Shown here piece after piece: positions 23,639-30,146 of a stretch of DNA of 41,618 nt. The position numbers were made by a program, and so were the translations under genes. This stretch comes from a virus: the IMG/VR virus record IMGVR_UViG_3300022750_000007, positions 1-41,618 of that record; one strand, given 5' to 3'. Below the pieces are notes generated by a model. That model saw only the letters and a program-made list of their open reading frames with translations, was not told the origin of the DNA and searched no databases. Every line of letters begins with the position of its first letter. The stretch's first letter is position 1.

Positions 23639-23921
23639 CACCCTTCTCGTTCAGAACGGTGTGGATGTCGGCGCAGTCGAACATGCCTTCTGGCCCTTCA
23701 TAGAAACTCGTCTCGTCGCTCACCTCATCCCAGAACCGACGCAGGTCCGCGATGCTGTAGGGGCGAAGCTCGTTCAGACATTCCTCGTGTCGCTTTTCCC
23801 ATTTGATGTCTGCGACCGTCTTCTGTTTGGTGAGAACCTGAAAAACCTGCTCCATGGTCATCATGACCATTTCGGATTCTTCAACTGGCGCTGGTTCGGG
23901 AAACGGGATTACGTTGGTCAT
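23616..23921 (-). CDS. Hypothetical early protein (101 aa)
   Basis: MTNVIPFPEPAPVEESEMVM, then helices (MEQVFQVLTKQKTVADIKWE, SIADLRRFWDEVSDE) and DCADIHTVLNEKGDGYYCAV. No family recognised. It is embedded between the winged-helix genes of the regulator cluster. Confidence 0.6.
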   Translation of the reverse strand: MTNVIPFPEPAPVEESEMVMMTMEQVFQVLTKQKTVADIKWEKRHEECLNELRPYSIADLRRFWDEVSDETSFYEGPEGMFDCADIHTVLNEKGDGYYCAV

Positions 23922-23936
23922 TCTAATTCCTCTTGC

Positions 23937-24287
23937 TCATTTAACCGCTGCCAGCTTGTCGGCTGGGATGTGATAGCCTTGACCAAAGACGTTGATAATC
24001 GTCTTCGGAGGCAGGCGGTGGCGAAGCCTGCTGATGATGACGCGCACGATGTTTTCCAGCGTCCCGTTGTCGCCGCTGATGAGGTTCTGGATCGTGTCCT
24101 TGGTGACGATATGGGGACTGTGGCGAACCAGGGCGTGAAGCACGCGACCTTCAGCGGGCGACAGGTCGTGCTTGGTTTGCAGCCTTACCGCTTCCGGAAC
24201 AACCGGAGCCTTTCGGGCCTCATACTCCGCAATCTCCTCCTTAAGCTCGCGGACCTGTCGCTGAAGCCGGGCGCAGTTATCGCACAT
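23937..24287 (-). CDS. CtrA/OmpR-type winged-helix protein without receiver domain (116 aa)
   Basis: The N-terminus MCDNCARLQRQVRELKEEIA has a CxxC and a coiled coil for pairing. Residues 42-109 form a Trans_reg_C winged helix: LSPAEGRVLHALVRHSPHIV, then DTIQNLISGD, the recognition helix LENIVRVIISRLRHRL and the wing IINVFGQGYHIP. This resembles the DNA-binding half of CtrA, the alphaproteobacterial cell-cycle regulator. There is no phospho-acceptor domain, so DNA binding would not respond to host phosphorelay. It overlaps the GcrA-like gene by 11 bases. Confidence 0.75.
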   Translation of the reverse strand: MCDNCARLQRQVRELKEEIAEYEARKAPVVPEAVRLQTKHDLSPAEGRVLHALVRHSPHIVTKDTIQNLISGDNGTLENIVRVIISRLRHRLPPKTIINVFGQGYHIPADKLAAVK

Positions 24288-24588
24288 TGGCGCGCTCCCT
24301 CTGAATCCGTTCTTTCCGCACGGCCCACGGCTCGAACAGCTTCATGTCCCAGTCGCCACGGTCGATCTTGCGCGGGTTCATGTTGATCCTCCGGTGATAG
24401 GTGCGGATACGCCTGGACTCAGCCCCGACAAGACCCAGACGGTCCAGCTTTCCGCAGACCTGATTTCTTGTCATCTTCATCTCGTGCGCGATCTGGTTGA
24501 AGGATCGGCCCTGTTTGTGCAGTTGAATCAGGGTTGCAATCTTCTCCGGCGTCCACGGCGTGGTGTTCTGGTTGGCGTGGGTGATCAT
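24277..24588 (-). CDS. GcrA-like regulator (103 aa)
   Basis: Residues 12-53 (WTPEKIATLIQLHKQGRSFN, QIAHEMKMTRNQVCGKLDRL) match the N-terminal HTH of GcrA closely, including TRN-V-GK--RLGL. Host GcrA binds CcrM-methylated promoters and recruits sigma-70 RNA polymerase. The C-terminus here is short and basic, unlike the Cys-rich sigma-binding end of host GcrA. It may therefore compete with or redirect host GcrA rather than replace it. It is adjacent to the CtrA-DBD-like gene. Confidence 0.75.
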   Translation of the reverse strand: MITHANQNTTPWTPEKIATLIQLHKQGRSFNQIAHEMKMTRNQVCGKLDRLGLVGAESRRIRTYHRRINMNPRKIDRGDWDMKLFEPWAVRKERIQRERANVR

Positions 24589-24863
24589 GCGCTGGCCTCT
24601 TTAACCGCCGTCAACGCCTGCTGCATGACGTTCATAAGCGCATCTGCCATGGTCGAGGGTTGGCGCAGATCGACGTGAAACCCACTGTCGAATGCGCTGT
24701 TTTTCTCGATCAATGCGATGTGCGGACTTTCGACAGTGGGGGCGCACGAGGCGTCACAAGACACCTGACACTCTGCGACCGAAAACCACCATCCGGGGAG
24801 CGATGTTTTGAACCGGACGATTGCGCCTTCAAGGCCATCGGCGGGCATGTCTTTCCAGTTCAT
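24585..24863 (-). CDS. Hypothetical early protein (92 aa)
   Basis: MNWKDMPADGLEGAIVRFKT, a Trp-rich GWWFSVAECQVSCDASC segment with three cysteines, and a C-terminal helix TMADALMNVMQQALTAV. No family recognised. It is joined to the genes on both sides by 4-base ATGA overlaps. Confidence 0.6.
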   Translation of the reverse strand: MNWKDMPADGLEGAIVRFKTSLPGWWFSVAECQVSCDASCAPTVESPHIALIEKNSAFDSGFHVDLRQPSTMADALMNVMQQALTAVKEASA

Positions 24864-25027
24864 CCCATCCCCTCCAGCTTCCCCCGCAACTCCAGCACAT
24901 CCTGCGCCGTGAACCCGTCCGCCAGTTCCAGCGACCCGCCGAGCAGGCGCAGGAGGTATTGGCGTTCGGCGGGGGTGAGGATCAGTGGTGCGGGCGCTTC
25001 GTCCTGAAAAGGTGACCTCTCACTCAT
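24860..25027 (-). CDS. Small hypothetical protein (55 aa)
   Basis: MSERSPFQDEAPAPLILTPA, then ERQYLLRLLGGSLELADGFT and a final helix. The pattern LTPAERQYLLRLL resembles short phage proteins of unknown role. It overlaps the membrane protein upstream by 8 bases and the next gene by 4. Confidence 0.6.
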   Translation of the reverse strand: MSERSPFQDEAPAPLILTPAERQYLLRLLGGSLELADGFTAQDVLELRGKLEGMG

Positions 25028-25202
25028 GATTAATACCCTTCACAAGACAGATAGTCATGGCAGGGATGAAGGTCAGATAGCAGGCGGCGAAGAACCAAAA
25101 GCCCTCGGCTGTATAAGCTCCAATTTTTGCGGCTATTAACCCGCCAACGCAGATCGCCATTGCTGACAGCCATGCGCCGATAAACCATGCTGCGCGCTTC
25201 AC
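25020..25202 (-). CDS. Small two-helix membrane protein (60 aa)
   Basis: Hydrophobic segments at about 5-26 (AWFIGAWLSAMAICVGGLIA) and 34-54 (GFWFFAACYLTFIPAMTICL). It is one of the first genes expressed leftward, so it may act at the host membrane early in infection. No family recognised. Confidence 0.62.
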   Translation of the reverse strand: MKRAAWFIGAWLSAMAICVGGLIAAKIGAYTAEGFWFFAACYLTFIPAMTICLVKGINHE

Positions 25203-25396
25203 TTCACATACCTCCAGCTCTTATCCACCGGCTCGATCCCTAGGATTTTGCAAATCTTCGGCCCTGGCGAAGTGCGTCCCGACAGGACGTTGCGGATGTA
25301 AGGGTCCGACAGGTCGAACTTGCCGCTGAACTTCGGGACGCTGCCGACCTTTTCGATCTTCTTGCGCAGCAGTTCGGTCACTTCGTCGCGGGTCAT
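25199..25396 (-). CDS. HTH regulator, Cro-like (65 aa)
   Basis: TRDEVTELLRKKIEKVGSVP, then FDLSDPYIRNVLSGRTSPGP and KICKILGIEP follow the XRE/Cro helix-turn-helix outline (LSD-YI-NVLSGR). ATG 25396 overlaps the upstream stop as TGATG. As the second gene from the divergent promoters it is a candidate for the protein that binds the palindrome at 25718-25734. That link is inferred. Confidence 0.7.
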   Translation of the reverse strand: MTRDEVTELLRKKIEKVGSVPKFSGKFDLSDPYIRNVLSGRTSPGPKICKILGIEPVDKSWRYVK

Positions 25397-25611
25397 CAGT
25401 AATCACCATCGTTGAGAATTTCGACGTATTCGCGATTAACGGGATGGCGCTTCAGCGTGAAGGCCTTCCGCGCGTCTAGGTTGGCAGCTTGAAGGGCTGC
25501 ATTGAGCAATTCTTCGGCGCGCTCTTCGGTCTCCGCGATGACCAGGGACGCACACCCCACAGGATAAACGCTGTCGTGGTCTGTGCACGTCCACAGATAC
25601 ATATCTGTCAT
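25396..25611 (-). CDS. First leftward early gene, unknown function (71 aa)
   Basis: MTDMYLWTCTDHDSVYPVGC, then ASLVIAETEERAEELLNAAL and a C-terminal VNREYVEILNDGDY. This alpha/beta outline is seen in short phage proteins with 'a...eA..lL...l' helices. It follows the candidate leftward promoter at 25647-25675 with GGAGAG before the ATG. Confidence 0.65.
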   Translation of the reverse strand: MTDMYLWTCTDHDSVYPVGCASLVIAETEERAEELLNAALQAANLDARKAFTLKRHPVNREYVEILNDGDY

Positions 25612-25646
25612 TCATTCTCTCCAGTCCGCTCAATCAGCGTCCCTAA

Positions 25647-25675
25647 ACCGTACCTCTGAAATCGTGTCGTCGCAA
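25647..25675 (-). promoter_or_regulatory. Candidate leftward early promoter
   Basis: Minus strand TTGCGA (25675-25670), 17-base spacer, TACGGT (25652-25647). It lies 36 bases from the first leftward gene and back-to-back with the rightward promoter. An AT-rich stretch (AACAGATTATTTTCG) lies just upstream and could act as an UP element. Confidence 0.55.
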
Positions 25676-25690
25676 CACGAAAATAATCTG

Positions 25691-25718
25691 TTGACACCCC
25701 CTCAATCCCCGTCCATGG
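25691..25718 (+). promoter_or_regulatory. Candidate rightward early promoter
   Basis: A perfect -35 TTGACA (25691-25696) is followed after about 16-17 bases by a weak -10 region near CATGGT (25713-25718). It serves the 55-aa zinc-ribbon gene at 25747 and the block behind it. Confidence 0.55.
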
Positions 25719-25734
25719 TTCCGGTTACTGGAAC
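25718..25734 (+). promoter_or_regulatory. Palindromic operator candidate at rightward promoter start
   Basis: GTTCCGGT-T-ACTGGAAC is a 17-base palindrome with 7 of 8 arm positions matching, placed at the expected transcription start. A related sequence, TCCGGTAACCA on the minus strand, lies at 28289-28299 just after another promoter. Both could bind one repressor. Confidence 0.5.
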
Positions 25735-25746
25735 TGGAGATTGAAG

Positions 25747-25914
25747 ATGCCGATTAGCAAGAATGACGACGGTTGGTGTGGAGAGCCCTGCCCTGAGTGC
25801 AAGGGCGATCAGTTTGTTGAAGAAGAAAACGGCTATAGATATTCGTGCGGACGATGTGGCGGAACAGGTGAGCGTTACGAATCCTCGCTCGATCTGAGGG
25901 ATAAGGGCGAATGA
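25747..25914 (+). CDS. Zinc-ribbon protein, first rightward gene (55 aa)
   Basis: Starts MPISKNDDGWCGEPCPECKG; CPEC (residues 15-18) and CGRC (34-37) form a four-cysteine zinc ribbon, with TGERYESS behind it. Such short ribbons are common early phage proteins and may bind nucleic acid or host proteins. GGAGATTGA precedes the ATG. It ends in an ATGA overlap. Confidence 0.7.
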   Translation: MPISKNDDGWCGEPCPECKGDQFVEEENGYRYSCGRCGGTGERYESSLDLRDKGE

Positions 25915-26192
25915 CCCACACCCCCGCCCAACAATCCCTCTACGCGGCGACCAACGAGTTCTTCGCCGAACACGCAGACCGCCACGGCAACACTCAGGCC
26001 AGCCGCGACGAGGCGACTGAGTTCGTCGTCCGCGCGGAGAAGACCGTAGCCGACGTGGTCGCCCTGGTGCGCAAACACACCGCGCCGGAACAGCAACACG
26101 ACCAGGCGACGGAGATCGCCTGTATGATTATCGACGCCGAGCCGTATCTGGTCGGGCGGATGGTTGATGTGCAGATGGAGGGGGTGAAGTGA
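25911..26192 (+). CDS. Hypothetical early protein (93 aa)
   Basis: Helical and acidic (QQSLYAATNEFFAEHADRHG, EFVVRAEKTVADVVALVRKH). No family recognised. It overlaps the genes on both sides by 4 bases. Confidence 0.62.
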   Translation: MTHTPAQQSLYAATNEFFAEHADRHGNTQASRDEATEFVVRAEKTVADVVALVRKHTAPEQQHDQATEIACMIIDAEPYLVGRMVDVQMEGVK

Positions 26193-26365
26193 TTGAGATC
26201 GGAAACACGGTCACGAACGGTTCAACCTTTAGCGACAAGAAAACCCCCTACCTTTATCGCGTTATCGCTATCGATGGTGGATGGGCTTGGGTTTTTGCGA
26301 TCAACGGCACGTTCGCTGGCGACCGGCTAACTTTCAAACTTTCCGCGCTAGAGGCGGTGAAATGA
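26189..26365 (+). CDS. Small beta-barrel-like protein, GTG start (58 aa)
   Basis: MIEIGNTVTNGSTFSDKKTP, then YLYRVIAIDGGWAWVFAING looks like a short SH3/beta-barrel-type protein of the kind found in phage accessory regions. GTG 26189-26191 overlaps the previous stop (GTGA). Function unknown. Confidence 0.6.
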   Translation: MIEIGNTVTNGSTFSDKKTPYLYRVIAIDGGWAWVFAINGTFAGDRLTFKLSALEAVK

Positions 26366-26577
26366 CCGACTGCGTCCAACACCCCGAAACCCTCAACGTC
26401 CGCGCCCCGGCGTCGTTTGAGAATTCGATGAGCCTGCTCAATCTGGCGATTGGCAATCTGGAACGGTTCGGCCCGAGTTCGTCGGAAGACATTCACCGCA
26501 TGAGGCTCCTGACTTCGCGTCTGGACACGCTAACATCCAAGGCCGCGCGTGCGGTTCAATTGGGAGAAGAGAGATGA
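26362..26577 (+). CDS. Hypothetical early protein (71 aa)
   Basis: Starts MTDCVQHPETLNVRAPASFE at ATG 26362 (ATGA overlap); an upstream-extended frame is not used. Mostly helical (SLLNLAIGNLERF, SEDIHRMRLLTSRLDTL). No family recognised. Confidence 0.6.
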   Translation: MTDCVQHPETLNVRAPASFENSMSLLNLAIGNLERFGPSSSEDIHRMRLLTSRLDTLTSKAARAVQLGEER

Positions 26578-26735
26578 TTTGGGTTAACCTGTTTATCGTG
26601 GGCTTAGCGGGCGTGACGACCCTCTTTGCAAGAGAGGCGGCCAAGGAAGAGAATTGGCATGATGCGCTTGGATATTCTCTTGTGGTGCTTATCAATCTTG
26701 CCGTGTTCATCGCATCGCCCGGAGGTGGACAATGA
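26574..26735 (+). CDS. Small membrane protein 1 (53 aa)
   Basis: MIWVNLFIVGLAGVTTLFAR and YSLVVLINLAVFIASP are two hydrophobic segments joined by a charged loop (EAAKEENWHD). This is the first of four consecutive small membrane proteins, each joined by ATGA. Confidence 0.6.
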   Translation: MIWVNLFIVGLAGVTTLFAREAAKEENWHDALGYSLVVLINLAVFIASPGGGQ

Positions 26736-26887
26736 CCGACCCCGAACCCATCAACGACTACGACGCCGGTCGCGTCTGGCCTGTAACGCAACTGGTCGTC
26801 GGGTGCGTGGCCCTGATCGTCGCTGCCGCCGTTCTTATCCTTGGGCCGCTGCTGGTGGCGATGTGGGTGTGGGAGAAACTTGGATGA
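26732..26887 (+). CDS. Small membrane protein 2 (51 aa)
   Basis: Polar N-terminus MTDPEPINDYDAGRVWPVTQ, then one long hydrophobic stretch (LVVGCVALIVAAAVLILGPL) running into LLVAMWVW. Likely a single-span or hairpin protein. No family recognised. Confidence 0.6.
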   Translation: MTDPEPINDYDAGRVWPVTQLVVGCVALIVAAAVLILGPLLVAMWVWEKLG

Positions 26888-27063
26888 GCGATCTCGGATG
26901 GAAACTTGGCTCCACCGCGCTTCCGTGCCTCATTTTGGCATACACCTCTCTGGCGCTGTTTTGCACAACCAAAAAGGCTTGGGTCAAGCCGCTCATATAC
27001 GTTTTTGGTTCTTTGACTGTTTTGCTGCTTTGCGCAGGAATCCTTGTAGGAACTTGGTCATGA
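26884..27063 (+). CDS. Small membrane protein 3 (59 aa)
   Basis: Starts MSDLGWKLGSTALPCLILAY at ATG 26884. Two hydrophobic segments (ALPCLILAYTSLALF and LIYVFGSLTVLLLCAGILVG) flank a basic loop TTKKAWVK. No family recognised. Confidence 0.6.
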   Translation: MSDLGWKLGSTALPCLILAYTSLALFCTTKKAWVKPLIYVFGSLTVLLLCAGILVGTWS

Positions 27064-27254
27064 TCCCTCTGAAAATATGGGCTGTCTCGACATTCCTGAT
27101 GTTCGTGGTCTTTGGCATTCATCGGTCAGCGATGCATCACAAGGACTATGATCCGCAAGGCTCATTTGAACAGATCGTAGGATGGCTTTTGATCATCACT
27201 TTCCTTTCGGCTGTAGCTTCAGCCGCCGCTACAATCTGGACCCTCATCCCATGA
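27060..27254 (+). CDS. Small membrane protein 4 (64 aa)
   Basis: Starts MIPLKIWAVSTFLMFVVFGI at ATG 27060, with a second segment VGWLLIITFLSAVASAAATI and a polar loop (HRSAMHHKDYDPQGSFEQ). It is the last of the run of four. Function unknown. Confidence 0.6.
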   Translation: MIPLKIWAVSTFLMFVVFGIHRSAMHHKDYDPQGSFEQIVGWLLIITFLSAVASAAATIWTLIP

Positions 27255-27469
27255 CCCGCCTAGCAATCCCCTCAAACATCCACGACCTCGCCACCCGCGC
27301 ACACAACGACGCGAAACGCGCTGCAACGGCGCTGACGGGCACCTCGACTCTGGCGGCCCTGATAGCAGCCAGGCTTGCGGTTGATCGCTCCATCGACGCA
27401 CAGCGCGCGTTGAAGCCCATGATCCGGCGTCTGGAGCGGGAGGCGCGGTTGGCGGGGAGTGTGTCGTGA
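27251..27469 (+). CDS. Hypothetical early protein (72 aa)
   Basis: A strongly helical, basic protein (IHDLATRAHNDAKRAATALT, DAQRALKPMIRRLEREARLA). No family recognised. It overlaps the membrane protein gene and the methyltransferase-like gene by 4 bases each. Confidence 0.6.
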   Translation: MTRLAIPSNIHDLATRAHNDAKRAATALTGTSTLAALIAARLAVDRSIDAQRALKPMIRRLEREARLAGSVS

Positions 27470-28077
27470 GATGCCTGATTGCTTGTGAGTATTCGGCTAC
27501 GGTTCGCGACGCCTTTCGTGCGCGCGGTCACGACGCCTGGTCGTGCGACTTGTTGCCGACCGAGGGTGACCCGAGGTGGCATATTCAGGGCGACGTGATG
27601 GACGCCATCGGCTTGCATCCGTGGGACCTGATCATCGTGCACATTCCGTGCACGGCGATGGCGGTGTGTGGGAACAAGACATACGCTGAAGGGTCGCCAG
27701 AATATCAACAGCGCCTGGACGCCATTGAGTGGTCGCTCAAGGTCTGGGATGCTGCGTGCATGATGTCCCCGCGTGTCGCCATGGAGAACCCCGCCAGCGT
27801 TTTGTTTCCACATCTCAGGAAGCGAAAGAAGGCTTTGGTTCAATACGTCCAGCCGTATCAGTTCGGACATCTGGAACAGAAGAAAACGGGCTTTGGGCTG
27901 CGCGGCCTGATGCCATTGCGCGAGACGGACAACGCCTATGAGGAAATGATGAAGCTACCGAAAAACGTTCGTGAGCGCGTTCACTACATGCCGCCTGGAC
28001 CAGACAGGGCTAAAGAGCGTGCCAGGTTCTATACTGGCTTTGCCGAAGCCATGGCGGAACAGTGGGGCGGGCAATGA
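27466..28077 (+). CDS. Minimal C5 cytosine methyltransferase-like protein (203 aa)
   Basis: The N-terminal CEYSATVRDAFRARGHDAWS is a SAM-site-like motif (normally F-G-G). D-V-M-D and WDLIIVHIPCTA place the catalytic Pro-Cys at 61-62, and MENPAS (106-111) fits motif VI. It is about 100 residues shorter than full C5 enzymes and no target-recognition domain is visible. It might act as an unspecific or partner-dependent modifier, or on nucleotides. GTG start overlaps the previous stop. Confidence 0.72.
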   Translation: MRCLIACEYSATVRDAFRARGHDAWSCDLLPTEGDPRWHIQGDVMDAIGLHPWDLIIVHIPCTAMAVCGNKTYAEGSPEYQQRLDAIEWSLKVWDAACMMSPRVAMENPASVLFPHLRKRKKALVQYVQPYQFGHLEQKKTGFGLRGLMPLRETDNAYEEMMKLPKNVRERVHYMPPGPDRAKERARFYTGFAEAMAEQWGGQ

Positions 28078-28277
28078 CCCCTCCCCGCGCCCCCCGTGGC
28101 TTCGCCCTCATGACCCCCGAGCGCCGCAAGGAGATCGCTGCGAAGGGCGGGGCGGTTAAGGGGAGGAAGGGTTACGCGGCTGTCTCGCCTGAGGTCCGCG
28201 CTGAAATCCAGCCAAAGGGCAACGAAATCAGGTGGAAGCGTCATCGCGAGAAAAAGGCATTGACGGCGGACGAATAG
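28074..28277 (+). CDS. Small basic protein with KGG motif (67 aa)
   Basis: MTPPRAPRGFALMTPERRKE, then IAAKGGAVKGRKGYAAVSPE contains an R-KEIA-KGG stretch like the stress-type KGG repeats. Very basic C-terminus (RWKRHREKKA), so nucleic-acid binding is possible. It is the last gene before the second rightward promoter. Confidence 0.6.
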   Translation: MTPPRAPRGFALMTPERRKEIAAKGGAVKGRKGYAAVSPEVRAEIQPKGNEIRWKRHREKKALTADE

Positions 28278-28299
28278 GGCGTAGTGTGTGGTTACCGGA
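28260..28299 (+). promoter_or_regulatory. Second rightward promoter with operator-like site
   Basis: TTGACG (28260-28265), 16-base spacer, TAGTGT (28282-28287), followed at 28289-28299 by TGGTTACCGGA, similar to half of the palindrome at 25718-25734. GGAGAGAG before ATG 28311 is the ribosome site. Confidence 0.4.
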
Positions 28300-28310
28300 T
28301 ATGGAGAGAG

Positions 28311-28454
28311 ATGATGATTTATCGCGGATATGAAATCGAGGTTGTTGCTGATCACGCTGTCTGGAAAGACGAACATGGTGTTGAGCATGTGGCTGAAAAC
28401 GAAGATCGCGCCATGGATCAGATCGACGCTCACCGTCGTCTTCTTCGTAAATAA
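28311..28454 (+). CDS. Short hypothetical protein (47 aa)
   Basis: MMIYRGYEIEVVADHAVWKD, then EHGVEHVAENEDRAMDQIDA resembles the widespread small phage proteins with a 'YRGyeI' beta hairpin followed by a helix. GGAGAGAG precedes the ATG. It is followed directly by a hairpin. Confidence 0.62.
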   Translation: MMIYRGYEIEVVADHAVWKDEHGVEHVAENEDRAMDQIDAHRRLLRK

Positions 28455-28455
28455 C

Positions 28456-28490
28456 AAAAAAGGCCGGTCCCTCATCACAAGAGACCGGCC
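28456..28490 (-). terminator. Terminator oriented against the local genes
   Basis: GGCCGGTC (28462-28469) pairs perfectly with GACCGGCC (28483-28490). Six A residues at 28456-28461 give a U6 tail only on the minus strand, while the plus strand has no T-run after the hairpin. It would stop leftward transcripts, for example from the RHH-like gene at 30318-30521 or read-through from the late block. Confidence 0.65.
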
Positions 28491-28521
28491 ACCATCATCC
28501 TTGAAACTCTGGAGAGAGAAG

Positions 28522-28866
28522 ATGACGAAACCGCAGGATACACACGCCACCCCATCCACGCAACCCACCCCGGGCGGGCAGGGGGCGGGGCTAGATCAAG
28601 AGCGCATTGAGCGTGGCCTACGGACCATCCGCGCTTATGACGCTGTCCGCTTTCTCCGAGACGCGCTTACCGCCACCGCGCAGCGCTCAACCGGATACGA
28701 CTGGAACGCTGACCCGGATGGCATCACGCGCATTCAAGGCCACGCGTTTGAGGTAGCTGACAAGGTGTTCGCGGACCTCAACAAGGCCGTCTCAGCGACC
28801 GACGCCCTGTTCGATCACCGCGATTGGGAAGATGAAATCGCCATCGCGAAGGCGACCGGCCAATGA
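28522..28866 (+). CDS. Hypothetical early protein (114 aa)
   Basis: Starts MTKPQDTHATPSTQPTPGGQ at ATG 28522 with GGAGAGAGAAG upstream. The N-terminus is disordered. The rest is helical (DQERIERGLRTIRAYDAVRF, GHAFEVADKVFADLNKAVSA). No family recognised. ATGA overlap with the next gene. Confidence 0.6.
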   Translation: MTKPQDTHATPSTQPTPGGQGAGLDQERIERGLRTIRAYDAVRFLRDALTATAQRSTGYDWNADPDGITRIQGHAFEVADKVFADLNKAVSATDALFDHRDWEDEIAIAKATGQ

Positions 28867-30146
28867 CCCCGACCCCCAACACCCCGCTTACTGCCGAGGA
28901 CGTGACGCTGCTGAAGGCGGGGGACGTGCTGCGGGCCGTCGAGAGCACCGTATCGTTTTCGGTCGGAGAGATCGTCACTGTCGAGGGTATCGAAGACTGG
29001 GGGAACACCAGCGAGATCAACGTCTTTGGTCTGTCGTGGATGCCTTCGCGCTTCACCTTCATCGGTCGCCCCGGCCCTGACGGCTGGATGCCATGGACCG
29101 GCGGCGAAAACCCGGTGCCGGGTCAAATCATCAACGCGAGGCTCCGAGACGGAACGGAGACTGGGGACATCCACTCAAAGGGCGATTGGCTTCACAGCCC
29201 ACGCAGGAACTGCGGATACGACATCATCGCCTTCCGTCTCGCCGGCCTATCCCCCGCCGCTTCGGAGGATGGTGAGAAATGCGAGCGGAGAGGCAACTTC
29301 TGTCAGCGGTGCGGCTATCGCGCCTGCATGGCCCGTCCAGCCCCCGCCGCTTCGGAACCGGGCGGGGAGAGCGGGGCGGTGCTGGCCGAAATAAATGAGC
29401 TTCGGGTGCTGCTGGATAGCCTGCGCGCCGAAGATGACGGATACTGCGTCCAAGGCGATGACGATCTGCCCCTGCGGGTCCTTCGTCGGCTGTTCACCGC
29501 CCTGTCCTCCTCCCCACCCGCACAGGCCGGGGCGGTGGCTCATGCTGAACTGCGCAAGGCCGCTGAAGCCGCTGCTAAGATCGCGCCGGGGCTCTGGGGC
29601 AGCGACATCGAGAAGGGCGAGGGTGAGTACGGGATCGGGGACAATACCCATACCGGCTACATGGTCCCGTATATGGAAACCGAGTACGGCAAGCGCCTGT
29701 TCGACGCCCACAATACCGACGTTGGTCTAATCGAAGAAGACTACAGCTTCGACGAAAACGGGGCGCATCACAGCGCATGGGATGAGAACAGTCAGGTCAT
29801 CTTCGAATATCTGGCCCTAGTCCAGCCCGCCAACATCATCGCGCTATTGTACGCCCACCCCTCCGGTCTGGCCGGGGCGGTTGAGGACTTGCGTGGACAC
29901 AGTGGCGTCGAAAAGACCTACTGGCACATGATCAGGATGGCGAAAGAGCGGGGCTTCAGCTCAGTCTCAGATGCCATCGAAGCCGCCGGGGCGGTTGAGG
30001 TCGCACGGAAGGCGCTGGAGCGGATCAGGGACGGGCGAGAAAAGCACTTGCCCGATGGGACGACCGCCATGGTCGAACTGGACGACGCCGAAACCGTGGC
30101 CCGCGACGCCTTAGAAGCCCTAGCCGTTCTGACGGGGGCGAAGTAA
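28863..30146 (+). CDS. Composite early protein, Ea8.5/DUF551-neighbour type (427 aa)
   Basis: The sequence looks like several modules joined by Pro/Ala-rich linkers. Module one (residues 1-65) has GEIVTVEGIEDWGNTSEIN. Module two (about 70-125) has DGWMPWTGGENPVPGQIINA through YDIIAFRL, a common phage module. Then comes a four-cysteine segment CERRGNFCQRCGYRAC, helical parts, a GDNTHTGYMVPYMETEYGK region and a C-terminal helical tail. Mosaics of this kind are frequent in phage early regions; the roles of the modules are unknown. Confidence 0.62.
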   Translation: MTPTPNTPLTAEDVTLLKAGDVLRAVESTVSFSVGEIVTVEGIEDWGNTSEINVFGLSWMPSRFTFIGRPGPDGWMPWTGGENPVPGQIINARLRDGTETGDIHSKGDWLHSPRRNCGYDIIAFRLAGLSPAASEDGEKCERRGNFCQRCGYRACMARPAPAASEPGGESGAVLAEINELRVLLDSLRAEDDGYCVQGDDDLPLRVLRRLFTALSSSPPAQAGAVAHAELRKAAEAAAKIAPGLWGSDIEKGEGEYGIGDNTHTGYMVPYMETEYGKRLFDAHNTDVGLIEEDYSFDENGAHHSAWDENSQVIFEYLALVQPANIIALLYAHPSGLAGAVEDLRGHSGVEKTYWHMIRMAKERGFSSVSDAIEAAGAVEVARKALERIRDGREKHLPDGTTAMVELDDAETVARDALEALAVLTGAK

